From positions 1 to 64,000 of the forward strand of contig JAEWPC010000059.1 in assembly GCA_023460795.1 (NCBI GenBank): 64,000 nucleotides of DNA, read 5' to 3'. The translations under genes and the position numbers were made by a program. Shown here in pieces: positions 26,347 to 35,295 of this stretch. How positions within the stretch are numbered: the first letter of the stretch is position 1; each line of letters opens with the position of its first letter. The notes under the pieces were generated by a model that did no database searches, was not told the origin of the DNA, and worked only from the letters and a program-made list of their open reading frames with translations. This DNA comes from Bacillota bacterium. Its GTDB lineage: Bacteria > Bacillota > Bacilli > Paenibacillales > Paenibacillaceae.

Positions 26347-26356
26347 AATTAAAATG

Positions 26357-26388
26357 CCAAAACTCTTACAGCCGTAAGGGTTTTTTTG
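26357..26388 (+). terminator. Terminator after tRNA-Ala
   Basis: CTTAC pairs with GTAAG (loop AGCC) and is followed by GGTTTTTTTG. Confidence 0.75.
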
Positions 26389-26436
26389 TTGTTTCTTTTT
26401 CTTTGACTTCAATATTTTAGTCGCGTTTTCATGATT

Positions 26437-26455
26437 TGGGGACGTATTGGGGACG
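26437..26455 (+). repeat. Tandem TGGGGACG repeats in the presumed attachment region
   Basis: TGGGGACG occurs twice with an 11-bp period, between the tRNA and the integrase gene. Such direct repeats are often integrase arm-type binding sites; this role is inferred. Confidence 0.4.
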
Positions 26456-26539
26456 AAAAAGTAAAATCTGCTCGTTTAATGACCCACGAACTGGAGAGGA
26501 TGAATAGTACATTGTTCTTCAAAATGGGGGTAGAGCGAC

Positions 26540-27703
26540 GTGGCGAGTATCGAAAAGCGGGGAAAGGATTCATATCGGCTGATCGTTGAAGTTGGGTATG
26601 ACGCAAAGGGTAAGCGAGTTAAACGATCAAAAACAATTAAGGCAAAAGGCATTAGGGAAGCTGAGAAGGAGCTAGTGAAGTTTCAAACCGAAGTTGAAGC
26701 TGGAGAATACATAGCTCCTGATAAAATGTCTTTATTTTCTTTCCATGAAGTGTGGTGTGAGAAATATGGACAAAAACATCTCGAGGTGAAAACGTTAGAG
26801 ACTTATGACTTTATGCTTAAAAATCATATCCTTCCACGAATTGGCGCATGTCGGATCTCAGATTTGAAACCAATTCATATCATGAACTTATTGGATGAGC
26901 TATCTCGAGAAGGTTCACGCAAAGATGGTAAGTCCGGGGGACTGGCATCAAGTTCGATTCGATTTGTACATAGGATTCTTAAAGATATTTTTGAAAGGGC
27001 TGTGGAGTGGCGAGTCATAAAACTAAATCCTGTGTCTGCAGTCAAACGACCTAAAATTCAAGACCGCGAGGTCGATGTGTATGATGAACATGAGGTTGAA
27101 GTGCTGTTTCATGCTCTAGAAAATGAGCCTATCCATTGGCGACTTATGATCACATTAGCACTTACCACCGGATTACGGCGTGGAGAGCTGTTGGGTTTGG
27201 AATGGAGGCATGTGGATCTACAACAAGGTACAATAGACGTTATTCAATCGCTAAGCCACAGCAGGGGAGTAAACATCTTAAAAGAACCAAAAACAAAAAA
27301 CTCGAAAAGGAAAATTGCAATTCCCGACTCTCTACTTGAAGATCTTAGGGCTTATTACGTTCATGCTGCTCAATTACGCAAAATGCTCGGAGACCATTGG
27401 CAAGGTGGAGAGGGATTTCACGTTTTCTTTTCTGAGACCGGGAAGCCTTTTTATCATACAGCACCAGGAACTTGGTTTAGACGCTTTGTACAAAGAGTCG
27501 GTTTGAAGAGAATAAGATTCCATGATCTACGTCATACGTCTGCTACTTTGCTTATTAACCAAGGTGTGCATGCGAAGATCATCTCAAGCCGCCTTGGCCA
27601 TGCGGATATTAGGACAACCATGAATATCTATGGCCATGCATTACGTTCAGCTGATCATGCGGCTGCAAACACTTTTAATCGATTACTTGCAACACGCGTA
27701 TAA
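26540..27703 (+). CDS. Tyrosine site-specific integrase of the island
   Basis: This 387-residue integrase starts at GTG behind GGGGG. It has an N-terminal arm-binding domain with the Y-R-L-I-V-E-V-G-Y-D-A-K-G-K-R pattern of Tn916/phage integrases, a core-binding SAM-like domain, and a catalytic domain with T-T-G-L-R-R-G-E-L, H-D-L-R-H-T, L-G-H-A-D and M-N-I-Y-G-H (nucleophile Tyr). It lies 193 bp past the tRNA-Ala and reads away from it. Base composition drops to AT-rich exactly here, so it marks the left end of an integrated element. Confidence 0.93.
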   Translation: MASIEKRGKDSYRLIVEVGYDAKGKRVKRSKTIKAKGIREAEKELVKFQTEVEAGEYIAPDKMSLFSFHEVWCEKYGQKHLEVKTLETYDFMLKNHILPRIGACRISDLKPIHIMNLLDELSREGSRKDGKSGGLASSSIRFVHRILKDIFERAVEWRVIKLNPVSAVKRPKIQDREVDVYDEHEVEVLFHALENEPIHWRLMITLALTTGLRRGELLGLEWRHVDLQQGTIDVIQSLSHSRGVNILKEPKTKNSKRKIAIPDSLLEDLRAYYVHAAQLRKMLGDHWQGGEGFHVFFSETGKPFYHTAPGTWFRRFVQRVGLKRIRFHDLRHTSATLLINQGVHAKIISSRLGHADIRTTMNIYGHALRSADHAAANTFNRLLATRV

Positions 27704-27745
27704 ACGCTTGTGTATATCATCAAAAAGAAAGTAACTTTTCGAAGT

Positions 27746-27826
27746 TGAGCAACGGAGTATGAATAATTCAATTATGCAGCCTGCGGAAATACTCCAGCAG
27801 GCTGTTAAACTAACGGGCAGTTAAGC
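27746..27826 (+). repeat. Hairpin-centred cassette-like repeat, copy 1
   Basis: A left part (CAACGGAGTATGAATAATTC) is followed by the hairpin AGCCTGC/GCAGGCT and the conserved right core AACTAACGGGCAG (27808-27820). It lies 3' of the integrase. The rest of 27704-27961 shows no gene. Confidence 0.6.
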
Positions 27827-27961
27827 ATTGTGGCGGTCAATACCGTTTCCCATAATTCTGCGTAATTATGAAACATTTACACGGGATCCGCGTTATAAAT
27901 ATTAGGTATTTGCAAAGATCGCTAAAATAACGTTTAAGACATTCCTGTTGAGGTGGCGTAG

Positions 27962-28468
27962 ATGAAGAGATTCTTGAAACAATGGTTACCAAGTCTTGCG
28001 ATTGTAATTATCATTTCATTAGTTGTACGTACTTATATTGCTGAAGCAATGGTAGTACCTTCAGGATCGATGATTCCTACAATAAAGATTCATGATCGAA
28101 TAATTGTAGAAAAAGTAATGCCGATAACCGAATTACATCATGGAGACATTGTTGTTTTTTATCCACCGGTTAAAATTGAAGGAGTAAAAAAGCTTGTAAA
28201 GAGATTAATTGGAATGCCTGGAGATATTATTGAAATTAAAGATGGATCTCTGTATAGAAATAATGTAAGAATCACCGAACCCTATATAATGGAACCAATG
28301 GATTATAATTACGGACCCGTTCGTGTACCGGAGAACGAATACTTCTTTTTAGGAGATAATCGGAATGATAGTTTTGATTCACATTTATGGGAAATACCGT
28401 TTGTTGAAAAGAAAAAATTAATCGGGAAAGTATTATTCAATATCCCGACACATTATCTTTTTCAGTAA
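27962..28468 (+). CDS. Signal peptidase I
   Basis: This 168-residue type I signal peptidase has an N-terminal membrane anchor, the serine motif P-S-G-S-M-I-P-T near residue 36, the lysine motif V-K-R-L-I-G-M-P-G-D near 79 and G-D-N-R-N-D-S-F-D-S-H. It cuts secretory signal peptides outside the membrane. GAGGTGG precedes the ATG. It is AT-rich and bracketed by the cassette-like repeats, so it is probably an acquired extra copy rather than the housekeeping enzyme. Confidence 0.93.
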   Translation: MKRFLKQWLPSLAIVIIISLVVRTYIAEAMVVPSGSMIPTIKIHDRIIVEKVMPITELHHGDIVVFYPPVKIEGVKKLVKRLIGMPGDIIEIKDGSLYRNNVRITEPYIMEPMDYNYGPVRVPENEYFFLGDNRNDSFDSHLWEIPFVEKKKLIGKVLFNIPTHYLFQ

Positions 28469-28502
28469 CTCAGGAAGAAGGGGGCCGGGCCTTAAGCCTC
28501 CT

Positions 28503-28585
28503 CAGCTAACGGGCACGATAACGTGACAACAACAGGCTGCTGATCATATCAGCAGCCTGTTCAGCTAACGGGCAGGATAGCTCCA
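28503..28585 (+). repeat. Hairpin-centred cassette-like repeat, copy 2
   Basis: CAGCTAACGGGCACGATAAC is followed by the hairpin AGGCTGCTGAT/ATCAGCAGCCT (28534-28558) and the direct copy CAGCTAACGGGCAGGATAGC. The two flanking cores are in the same orientation. Confidence 0.7.
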
Positions 28586-28627
28586 ATATATAGTATAATT
28601 TAGTTAAGAAATTCAGGAGGCGATCCA

Positions 28628-28675
28628 ATGAATAATGCAGAAGCCAAAAGAATAATCATTGTGACTTACATATAG
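28628..28675 (+). pseudogene. Very short open frame, probably a gene remnant
   Basis: A good ribosome site (CAGGAGGCG) precedes an ATG that opens only 15 codons before TAG. It may be the 5' stub of a lost gene or a leader peptide for the following 331-residue gene. Confidence 0.25.
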
Positions 28676-28712
28676 ATATAGAGATTCGTGAAATGAAATT
28701 CGGAGGAAAAAA

Positions 28713-29708
28713 ATGAGCGAAATAGTTATTCCTGATAAGCAAATATTAACTAGTACAGCTGACCTACAAACCTATGACGCTATATTGGATACGGATGCAG
28801 TGGACCCAACAGCTGTTCTGGAGGCAATAAAAAAGTTTGGGGTAGAATCGTTACAAGCTATAACTTATCGTTCCTTTAACGATTCCAATCAAATTGTCTT
28901 CGAAGACAATCGGGCATATTTATCGAGCGATGCAAGTGTGGAACAAGTTGCAGGACGAGTGTTTGAAAGTTTCATCTCGGAAGTTATGAAAACATATTAT
29001 GATATTGGTACAAGATTAATAATTTGGGCAACTAATTTAAACAAATATGCTCTAAAGGAAGTTTACGGATATGATTCTTTTAAGTCATTTTATGCAGACC
29101 TATTTATTTTATCAAAAGGCTCTAAGACGGCACAAAATTGGTTTCCTCATAAGTATTCTCCGTCCTCAAAAGATGATATTGAGTTCTATTTACCACCAAA
29201 AAAAATCAATGGCAAAGTGATACCTTCGCCAATGATTGGTGGATTTCAAGTTAAGGCTATTCAACAGAACGAGAAGAACGAAATTATCATTCCATTACAA
29301 ATGAATCATTATAGTCGTGTTCTGACTTTGCTGACGAATAAAGATGGTGAACGCAGTTACGAACGATGTATGAAAATCATTGATAAAATGGTCTCCAAAA
29401 AAGAGATTTGTGTGGAAGACGCAATCAATTTAAAAAATAGAATTGGACACCCGTCTATGTTCTATATACCTCGGTCGGTCATTCAACAATTGTACGAACG
29501 AGTTCTTAAGTTAGAACGCAAAGATGGTATAAACATGAAGAAAAACGACGAGAAAATTGGGATAATTAGGAGTAGAGCATTGTCCCTTGGACTAATTGCT
29601 CACAATATCAACACTACCAAGATAACAAAAGGTGTTAGGACGATTGTGATGATTCCGGACAATTCAAGAAAAGAGCTTAATGCGTTCATTCGTTCCCAAA
29701 AGCCTTGA
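28713..29708 (+). CDS. Hypothetical protein, AT-rich, cassette-like
   Basis: This 331-residue soluble protein is not recognised. A CGGAGGAAA ribosome site supports the start. There is no signal peptide or membrane segment. A central stretch, G-G-F-Q-V-K-A-I near residue 174, resembles the strand of some nuclease folds, but I see no complete catalytic set. The C-terminus is basic (R-S-R-A-L-S-L-G-L-I-A-H). Its stop lies inside repeat copy 3, so gene and repeat form one unit. Confidence 0.55.
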   Translation: MSEIVIPDKQILTSTADLQTYDAILDTDAVDPTAVLEAIKKFGVESLQAITYRSFNDSNQIVFEDNRAYLSSDASVEQVAGRVFESFISEVMKTYYDIGTRLIIWATNLNKYALKEVYGYDSFKSFYADLFILSKGSKTAQNWFPHKYSPSSKDDIEFYLPPKKINGKVIPSPMIGGFQVKAIQQNEKNEIIIPLQMNHYSRVLTLLTNKDGERSYERCMKIIDKMVSKKEICVEDAINLKNRIGHPSMFYIPRSVIQQLYERVLKLERKDGINMKKNDEKIGIIRSRALSLGLIAHNINTTKITKGVRTIVMIPDNSRKELNAFIRSQKP

Positions 29709-29781
29709 ACTAACGAGGAACGATAGTTCAATTATGAAGGGCTGCCAAGTGGTAGCCCTTTGTTCAACTAACGGGCAGGAA
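29706..29781 (+). repeat. Hairpin-centred cassette-like repeat, copy 3
   Basis: GAACTAACGAGGAACGATAG is followed by the hairpin AAGGGCTGCC/GGTAGCCCTT (29737-29760) and CAACTAACGGGCAGGAA. This copy shows best that the unit is two direct cores around a hairpin. Confidence 0.7.
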
Positions 29782-29867
29782 TGTGGAAAAGGTTACATGT
29801 ATTTTATTGTTTTTCGAGTTGCTAAACTAGACATACTTGGGACATATGGGAGAAGTGATTCATCAGT

Positions 29868-30377
29868 ATGAGAAGTAAAATAATTGTTATAGGAATACTT
29901 TTACTATCACTAGCTTTTAACATATATCAATGGAACACGATAAAGATGAATAAGCAAACGGAGCAATCCACTTTGAGCAGGAATATGTCGATATTAGGCT
30001 CTGATTTCATACAGGCAAGTTCTTCTATTGATGATATACTGACTGATAATAACAGGGGTTTTAACATTGGACGAGCCTTTGCCGTCTTGGAGGACGCTAG
30101 CTTTAGAGTAGATGAGATGTATGCTCATTATAAAAATGAGGATAAGATTCAGGTTTGGTATTATATTGGTCGTAGTATGAACAACGCTTATATCAAAATG
30201 GGGAAATTAATAAATGAAGCAAAATTGGACGAGGATGATGTTACTCAACTAAATAAGATTAAACAAATGTTGGATGTTTATATCGAAATGATGCAAAAGA
30301 GCAATGCGAATACTGGATACATTGACAATCAATCTCTTCTTGAAGCTGAAAAAGCCGCAGATCAATATAATAAGTAG
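29868..30377 (+). CDS. Membrane-anchored hypothetical protein
   Basis: This 169-residue protein has an N-terminal transmembrane segment (about 4-22), then a helical, acidic outside or inside domain. I recognise no family. It stands alone between cassette-like repeats 3 and 4. The start is the ATG, with GGGAGAAG about 10 bases upstream. Confidence 0.5.
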   Translation: MRSKIIVIGILLLSLAFNIYQWNTIKMNKQTEQSTLSRNMSILGSDFIQASSSIDDILTDNNRGFNIGRAFAVLEDASFRVDEMYAHYKNEDKIQVWYYIGRSMNNAYIKMGKLINEAKLDEDDVTQLNKIKQMLDVYIEMMQKSNANTGYIDNQSLLEAEKAADQYNK

Positions 30378-30390
30378 TAAGCTTATATAT

Positions 30391-30420
30391 TGAACTAACG
30401 GGCAGAATAGTTTAATCAAT
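30391..30420 (+). repeat. Cassette-like repeat, half copy 4
   Basis: GAACTAACGGGCAGAATAG lies 3' of the preceding gene. No hairpin half is visible here. Confidence 0.55.
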
Positions 30421-30461
30421 CACGAAGCCATGATGCGACATTATGAGGGGGTTCAAGCTTA

Positions 30462-31751
30462 ATGCGAGACTTACCATATATGATTTCGAGTCTAAAAAAA
30501 GAGGAACTTGAATCGTTTATGAGAACTGAATATGCGGAAACCTTAGAAAGTGAATTAGATAATTTGCTATATGAAAGAAAGATTACCTCGATCCAAAAAG
30601 AGTTATTAATTGCTATTAAGGCTGATGAATATTATGGATATTGCGTAAAAGGCAATGCATGGGGAAGTGTTAAGTATTATTTAGAGAATTTCCCAGAGTT
30701 ACTTAAAATACATGACATGCTATTTATTGATGAACCTGTTGAAAAATTCATATACATAATTTATTCAATATTAGAACTGGAATTTGAAAAGATTTTGGCA
30801 TATCAAAATTTGACTTATGAAAAGCATCAAAGAAGTTTAAAAAATAGTAGAGGTATTAGTATATATATCGGATATATTACGAATCCAAGACAATACACTT
30901 TAGATGATCATCCAGTACGAAAAGCTTTTAGAATCGCTGAGAAAGCTGGTGTTCGTATTGGTTATCATTATTATCAAAGCAAAGAAGAGATGAATGGTCA
31001 CTATTGTATTGCAAACATTAGAAACTTCCCAATAGTTGAAGATGATTTTGGAGACTTTTCTAAAGCAGATGGGGGATTTAGGGAAGACCTAGAAGCCGGT
31101 TTCAAGTCTTCATGGGAAGCCAATATTGCAAGGCTTTTAAATTTTAAGAAATTAGATTGGGAATATGAGAAAGCTTCTGAAAGTTATAGTACAGAAATCG
31201 GTTATTACATACCAGATTTTAAAGTAATAGATAAGGAAGGGAAAACCTATATTATAGAAGTTAAAGGGTACTGGGACGATAGAAGTGTTAAAAAAGTATG
31301 GTCAGCTATAACACAAAGCAAAGATGAGAAGATAATAATAATTGATTCTGATTATTATAGTATCCTTAATAACGAATATAGTAATACTATTCCAAATTGG
31401 GAGACTACAAAAACACCAAACGCTTCGTTTGTGCTCCCAGTTATTGGGCTTACCGTAGGGAACCGTATGGCTACCGTACAAACATTGATTGAAGGAGTAC
31501 AAATGAAGTTGCTTAGGGAACCTAATAATCCCTATGATAAAAATGCTATTAAAGTATTAACAAAAGACAATAGAGAAGTCGGATATATTAGTAAAGAATG
31601 GGCATCTATTTTCGCATATAAAATTGATTGTGGCTTTACGTATGAAGTTTACTTAAAGAAAATGCAAATAGACAAAAAGCGTATATATATAAATTTATAT
31701 ACTGAACCAACATATACTTCTGAGTTGTTAAAGAAGATTGGCTTTTTATAA
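30462..31751 (+). CDS. PD-(D/E)XK nuclease-like protein with C-terminal HIRAN domain
   Basis: This 429-residue protein has three parts: a helical N-terminus (about 1-125); a nuclease-like core with the start motif S-S-W-E-A-N-I-A-R-L-L near 213 and Y-I-P-D-F ... Y-I-I-E-V-K-G-Y-W near 248-270, where D and E-x-K fit the PD-(D/E)XK active site; and a C-terminal HIRAN domain (about 325-410, with L-L-R-E-P-N-N-P-Y-D-K-N-A-I-K-V and V-G-Y-I-S). HIRAN domains bind DNA ends or stalled forks. The combination suggests a DNA-processing or defence enzyme; the substrate is unknown. A perfect hairpin follows the stop. Confidence 0.75.
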   Translation: MRDLPYMISSLKKEELESFMRTEYAETLESELDNLLYERKITSIQKELLIAIKADEYYGYCVKGNAWGSVKYYLENFPELLKIHDMLFIDEPVEKFIYIIYSILELEFEKILAYQNLTYEKHQRSLKNSRGISIYIGYITNPRQYTLDDHPVRKAFRIAEKAGVRIGYHYYQSKEEMNGHYCIANIRNFPIVEDDFGDFSKADGGFREDLEAGFKSSWEANIARLLNFKKLDWEYEKASESYSTEIGYYIPDFKVIDKEGKTYIIEVKGYWDDRSVKKVWSAITQSKDEKIIIIDSDYYSILNNEYSNTIPNWETTKTPNASFVLPVIGLTVGNRMATVQTLIEGVQMKLLREPNNPYDKNAIKVLTKDNREVGYISKEWASIFAYKIDCGFTYEVYLKKMQIDKKRIYINLYTEPTYTSELLKKIGFL

Positions 31752-31762
31752 TCTAGGAATAA

Positions 31763-31796
31763 ATCGACCACTTTCATCTTTTATGAAGTGGTCGAT
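31763..31796 (+). other. Perfect hairpin after the nuclease-HIRAN gene
   Basis: ATCGACCACTT and AAGTGGTCGAT flank a short loop. There is no T run. It is terminator-like or an mRNA-end stabiliser. Confidence 0.55.
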
Positions 31797-32422
31797 AGTA
31801 ATTAGAAGCTAATGAAACCTTGTAGTCGTAACAATACCTTTAACTGGCAGATCGATCACCATAATGAATTAGCATGCCCAAAAGCGAAGAAACACCAGTA
31901 CATACTGCCATTGGCCATGAATTCCCGCCACCCGTTAAAGTCCGAGCAAACGGAAAACCACCGTTTCATCGGACTTTTTTGCTTCGCAAATATCAGATGC
32001 CCGGCGGCATGGTTTGCCGCTTGGCTCACGAACATCCTAAAAGCTGTGCAGCGCGCAGGGAGGATATACCGTCGAAAGCCCCTTGAGTTCGGAGGGCTAG
32101 GGTAGAGTGGTGACAGCATCAAAGGAGCCCGCATAATTACAGGAGTCGATATATTCTTAACGGCTTAATAATTGGTTTCGGTGCTATTAGTCTTGTAACG
32201 GGAAGTGTTTTTGTACTTAAACAAGGTAAATAACCTTGTAAGAAATCGAACTCCAACAAGTGTCGGGTAACTAGAACATTGCTCTAAATATCAAACACTG
32301 CGATGATATTGACCTACGTCTTTTTTTTGTGAGGCTATCAACAAGAGAAGCTCGCTAGCAAGTCGTAAGAAAGCCGCCGGTAAACTACGGCGGCTATTTT
32401 TATTTTTCGAACAGTTCTTGTT
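31797..32422. other. Gene-poor stretch with two terminators and a peptide remnant
   Basis: No convincing gene is seen. A double-stem terminator lies at 31938-31981 (AAGTCCGA/TCGGACTT with inner AAACGG/CCGTTT, then a T run), and a second at 32372-32408 (AGCCGCCG/CGGCGGCT, then ATTTTTATTTTT). Between them, 32153-32233 could code a 26-residue hydrophobic peptide from an ATT codon behind AGGAGT, without an ordinary start. Probably debris of inserted genes. Confidence 0.45.
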
Positions 32423-32662
32423 TTGTATCATTTTCAGGCCGAAAGGGTGTACGAGAGATGGAGAGATGACTATATCACTGATGGTGTAGTCGCTGAAGAA
32501 TCTTTCGTTGAAATTGTAGAGTCCGAAGATGGTTTCGAGGATTACAAGATTATCAAAAAGGTCATTGCTGTAATCGACAATGAACGTACCGAACTCCGTA
32601 CTCCGAGAGAAGAAGGATTCGATTGGGATTATTGGGCGAAATGGCAAGAGGTTACTGCGTAG
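32423..32662 (+). CDS. Small acidic hypothetical protein, possibly a truncated gene
   Basis: This 79-residue open frame is rich in Glu, Asp and Trp (E-R-W-R-D-D-Y, F-D-W-D-Y-W-A-K-W), so its composition looks like a real protein. It begins at TTG with no clear ribosome site, and a terminator stands just upstream, so it is likely a 3' fragment. A diverged cassette-like core (CAACTATCGGGATACATTAG) follows near 32702. Confidence 0.35.
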   Translation: MYHFQAERVYERWRDDYITDGVVAEESFVEIVESEDGFEDYKIIKKVIAVIDNERTELRTPREEGFDWDYWAKWQEVTA

Positions 32663-32828
32663 TTCGACGATAATGTGTATTAAAAGATAAGGTGCTTATT
32701 CAACTATCGGGATACATTAGTTCATCGGAACAAGAAGCAACTGAAAAAGCCAATCAGAATTTGTAATGATATATTACGCAAATGGAGAACGATAGATCAA
32801 ACAGTGACATTCAAGGATAGCCGCACGA

Positions 32829-32871
32829 AAAAACAACAAAAAAGTTCCCATCAGTTCTGGGTGGGAACTTC
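32829..32871 (-). terminator. Terminator of the DinG-like gene
   Basis: Read on the minus strand, AAGTTCCCA pairs with TGGGAACTT and is followed by TTTTGTTGTTTTTTC. Confidence 0.85.
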
Positions 32872-32890
32872 TTTGTTGTTTAAGTGGTTG

Positions 32891-35107
32891 CTACATCATT
32901 TGTTTGTAGCCAGCAATCAGATTGAAACCAGAACATCCAGGGGTAAGGCATTGTTCTGGTTTACTAACTTCAAAGAAGTCCTTCCCACAAATGGAACACG
33001 TAAATTTTTGCTTTAATTGACGGGTTTTCTTTGCTGCAGGAATAGTCCCTACGATTCTTGCTACCTTTTCTTCCTTTACGGGATCAATTGTTTCAGGCAA
33101 AGGAATAAAGTCGACCATTTCTCTTTGGTAGTCTAGACCGTAGTTGGGTGAAGAAGATCTAATCGACGATACGAAATTTTTTACCTCGGATAACGATGTT
33201 GTTTGAGTTATTTCTGGGAGAGCATCCAGCAATTTTTGTCCATATCTTCTCCGTTTGTCCAAAACGCGACGATCCAATATAGATACTATTCCGTAATCGG
33301 TTTTGGATCTGATTAGTCTTCCGAAACCTTGTTTCATTTTAATAATCATTTCTGGTACATTGACTTCATTAAATGGGTCCAATCCATTATTTGCAGCTTC
33401 TGCTTTTTTGAATGCTAAGTACGGATCCTCCGGGGAAAATGGCAACCTGACAATGATCACGTTTATTAATTGCATACCTGGAATATCAAATCCTTCCCAG
33501 AATGCCCCGGTAGCAAATAATACGGAGGATTCAGCGCTATCCTTGAACTTCTTGGACACGTATTCTTTACTACCATCCGTTTGTTTCATCAATTTCCACG
33601 GAAGTGATTTTAAACAGAAGTTTCGATAACTTCGTTCCATATGCTCGTGCGAAGTGAAAAGTATAAGTGCATGGCCGTCTGTAATGGAGAGTAATTCTTC
33701 GATTCTTTCATCAACTGATCTAAAATATTCATCAACAACAGTATCTCGTTTGTATTCGTGGAGATCCTCTGGGATATATAAGAGAGACTGATTCTTATAC
33801 TTAAAGGGGCTGGGCAGCTCCCTTTTGAAAGTATTACTACCAGGTAGTCCAATGCCATTTAAAAAGTAATCGAATGATTTATTTGAAGATAGCGTTGCAG
33901 ATGTCATAATTAGCGGTATTTTATTGAGATTATACTGAAATGAGAGCAGATCACCAGTAGATTGAGTTACATCTCTTGGTAATGTGACAACCTGATTTTG
34001 TTCAGGTTCAAACCATGTAATGAACTCAGTCGATCGGATGTCATACAAAAAATCAAGACACCGTTCAATCCGTTCAAATATTGGATTGTTTTCATCGTTT
34101 AATTGCAAATATAAGGTGTCTTTGATATCCCTAAACATCTTATCAAGTTGACTCGCTGTTGCATGGCTTGACTCGGGTAGTGAAATTCTTGAAGGTGTTT
34201 CATCATAGTTTTTCAGTGCGCTATTAATTTCTGCTTTGAATCGACGTGCTGTATTCAAGTAAATTTCCCTTTTGGAAGAGGATATGATCAGATTTCTGTT
34301 AGAAAAAACTTTTTCAAGTGCTTGATGTAGTTCGTTCACCCGGAACTTACTGCTGAATAGGGTGACGCCTGCTTGTTCCAAATTGTGTGCCTCATCGATT
34401 ACAATCGCGGAAATTTGAGTAGAGAACAACAACTTTGATGGATTTTCATATCGCATCCTGAGGTCCTGTAGTAACTGACCGTGATTCGTGATAATGAAGT
34501 CATTACTACTATCTTGAAATGAGTCTCGTGTTCTCCAATACTTACACTCGTAATATAAAGGGCAATGTGAGCAATCTTGCGTCGTTTCAATATTAATTAA
34601 CTTCCAAGTTTGGTCTTCTAGGTCGCCAACTTCACTACGATCACCAGAATGAGTGGAATATGTCCATTTATCTAGTTGTCTAATCTGCTCTTCTGACATA
34701 CTTCTTTTAAGTTTGTATTTATTATTTTGGAATTTCAGTTGACACAAGTATTGCTGGCTTCCTTTTGCGAGTACAACTTTATAGGAATACCCTAATTCTC
34801 TTAATAGCAGCAAGTCTTTATTTAGGATTTGTTCCTGTAGGTTGATTGAGGACGTTGCAATAATAGCAGGGCCTTTTGAGCCCGTTCGTTTCTTCCAAGC
34901 GAGAAGAGGAAACAAATATGCAAGAGTCTTACCAGTTCCTACTTTTGCCTCGATGGCTGCGGGAATCTTAGTTTCTAAACTTCTCGCGACAAATTGACTC
35001 ATCGAAATTTGCTCCCATCGAATATCAGGAGTTAATCCGTGCTCCTTGAAGTAGTTCGGAATTTCTTCTTCGAAAAAACGAAAAATCTGCTCATTCAACG
35101 GATGCAT
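32891..35107 (-). CDS. DinG/XPD-family DNA helicase
   Basis: This 738-residue superfamily 2 helicase has Walker A E-A-K-V-G-T-G-K-T (53-61), an iron-sulfur cluster region (Y-L-C near 123 and C-S-H-C-P-L-Y-Y-E-C near 195), the DEAH box V-I-D-E-A-H-N-L-E near 250 and motif VI Q-G-F-G-R-L-I-R. A C-terminal zinc-binding tail (C-S-I-C ... C-L-T-P-G-C) is added. DinG relatives unwind 5'-tailed DNA and R-loops. The start was moved to the ATG at 35107, which has GGGGG upstream; the longer frame has no support. No exonuclease domain is fused, unlike Bacillus DinG. It is AT-rich and has no CRISPR or cas genes near it. Confidence 0.88.
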   Translation of the reverse strand: MHPLNEQIFRFFEEEIPNYFKEHGLTPDIRWEQISMSQFVARSLETKIPAAIEAKVGTGKTLAYLFPLLAWKKRTGSKGPAIIATSSINLQEQILNKDLLLLRELGYSYKVVLAKGSQQYLCQLKFQNNKYKLKRSMSEEQIRQLDKWTYSTHSGDRSEVGDLEDQTWKLINIETTQDCSHCPLYYECKYWRTRDSFQDSSNDFIITNHGQLLQDLRMRYENPSKLLFSTQISAIVIDEAHNLEQAGVTLFSSKFRVNELHQALEKVFSNRNLIISSSKREIYLNTARRFKAEINSALKNYDETPSRISLPESSHATASQLDKMFRDIKDTLYLQLNDENNPIFERIERCLDFLYDIRSTEFITWFEPEQNQVVTLPRDVTQSTGDLLSFQYNLNKIPLIMTSATLSSNKSFDYFLNGIGLPGSNTFKRELPSPFKYKNQSLLYIPEDLHEYKRDTVVDEYFRSVDERIEELLSITDGHALILFTSHEHMERSYRNFCLKSLPWKLMKQTDGSKEYVSKKFKDSAESSVLFATGAFWEGFDIPGMQLINVIIVRLPFSPEDPYLAFKKAEAANNGLDPFNEVNVPEMIIKMKQGFGRLIRSKTDYGIVSILDRRVLDKRRRYGQKLLDALPEITQTTSLSEVKNFVSSIRSSSPNYGLDYQREMVDFIPLPETIDPVKEEKVARIVGTIPAAKKTRQLKQKFTCSICGKDFFEVSKPEQCLTPGCSGFNLIAGYKQMM

Positions 35108-35295
35108 ACTTCGCCCCCAAATGCGAACATAGGTTTGTTTATAGTATATCAAACTATGTAAATTACTGTAAGAGATAAATCCAGTATTCGACAAAGTTAG
35201 TGTCTCGAACAGTGGCATTGGGATGCCAGTACTTTGTTGAATTGAACTTTAGTATCTAAATAAAGAAATATTCGGCCCCTATGAGAGCGATTATT

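Noticed and set aside
27746..30420. Classical integron attC sites.
   Set aside because: The repeated cores are in direct orientation and do not give the inverted RYYYAAC/GTTRRRY arms; no integron-type integrase with the extra helix is seen.
31812..32105. Several 70-97-codon frames on both strands.
   Set aside because: They run through a clear double-stem terminator and have no ribosome sites.
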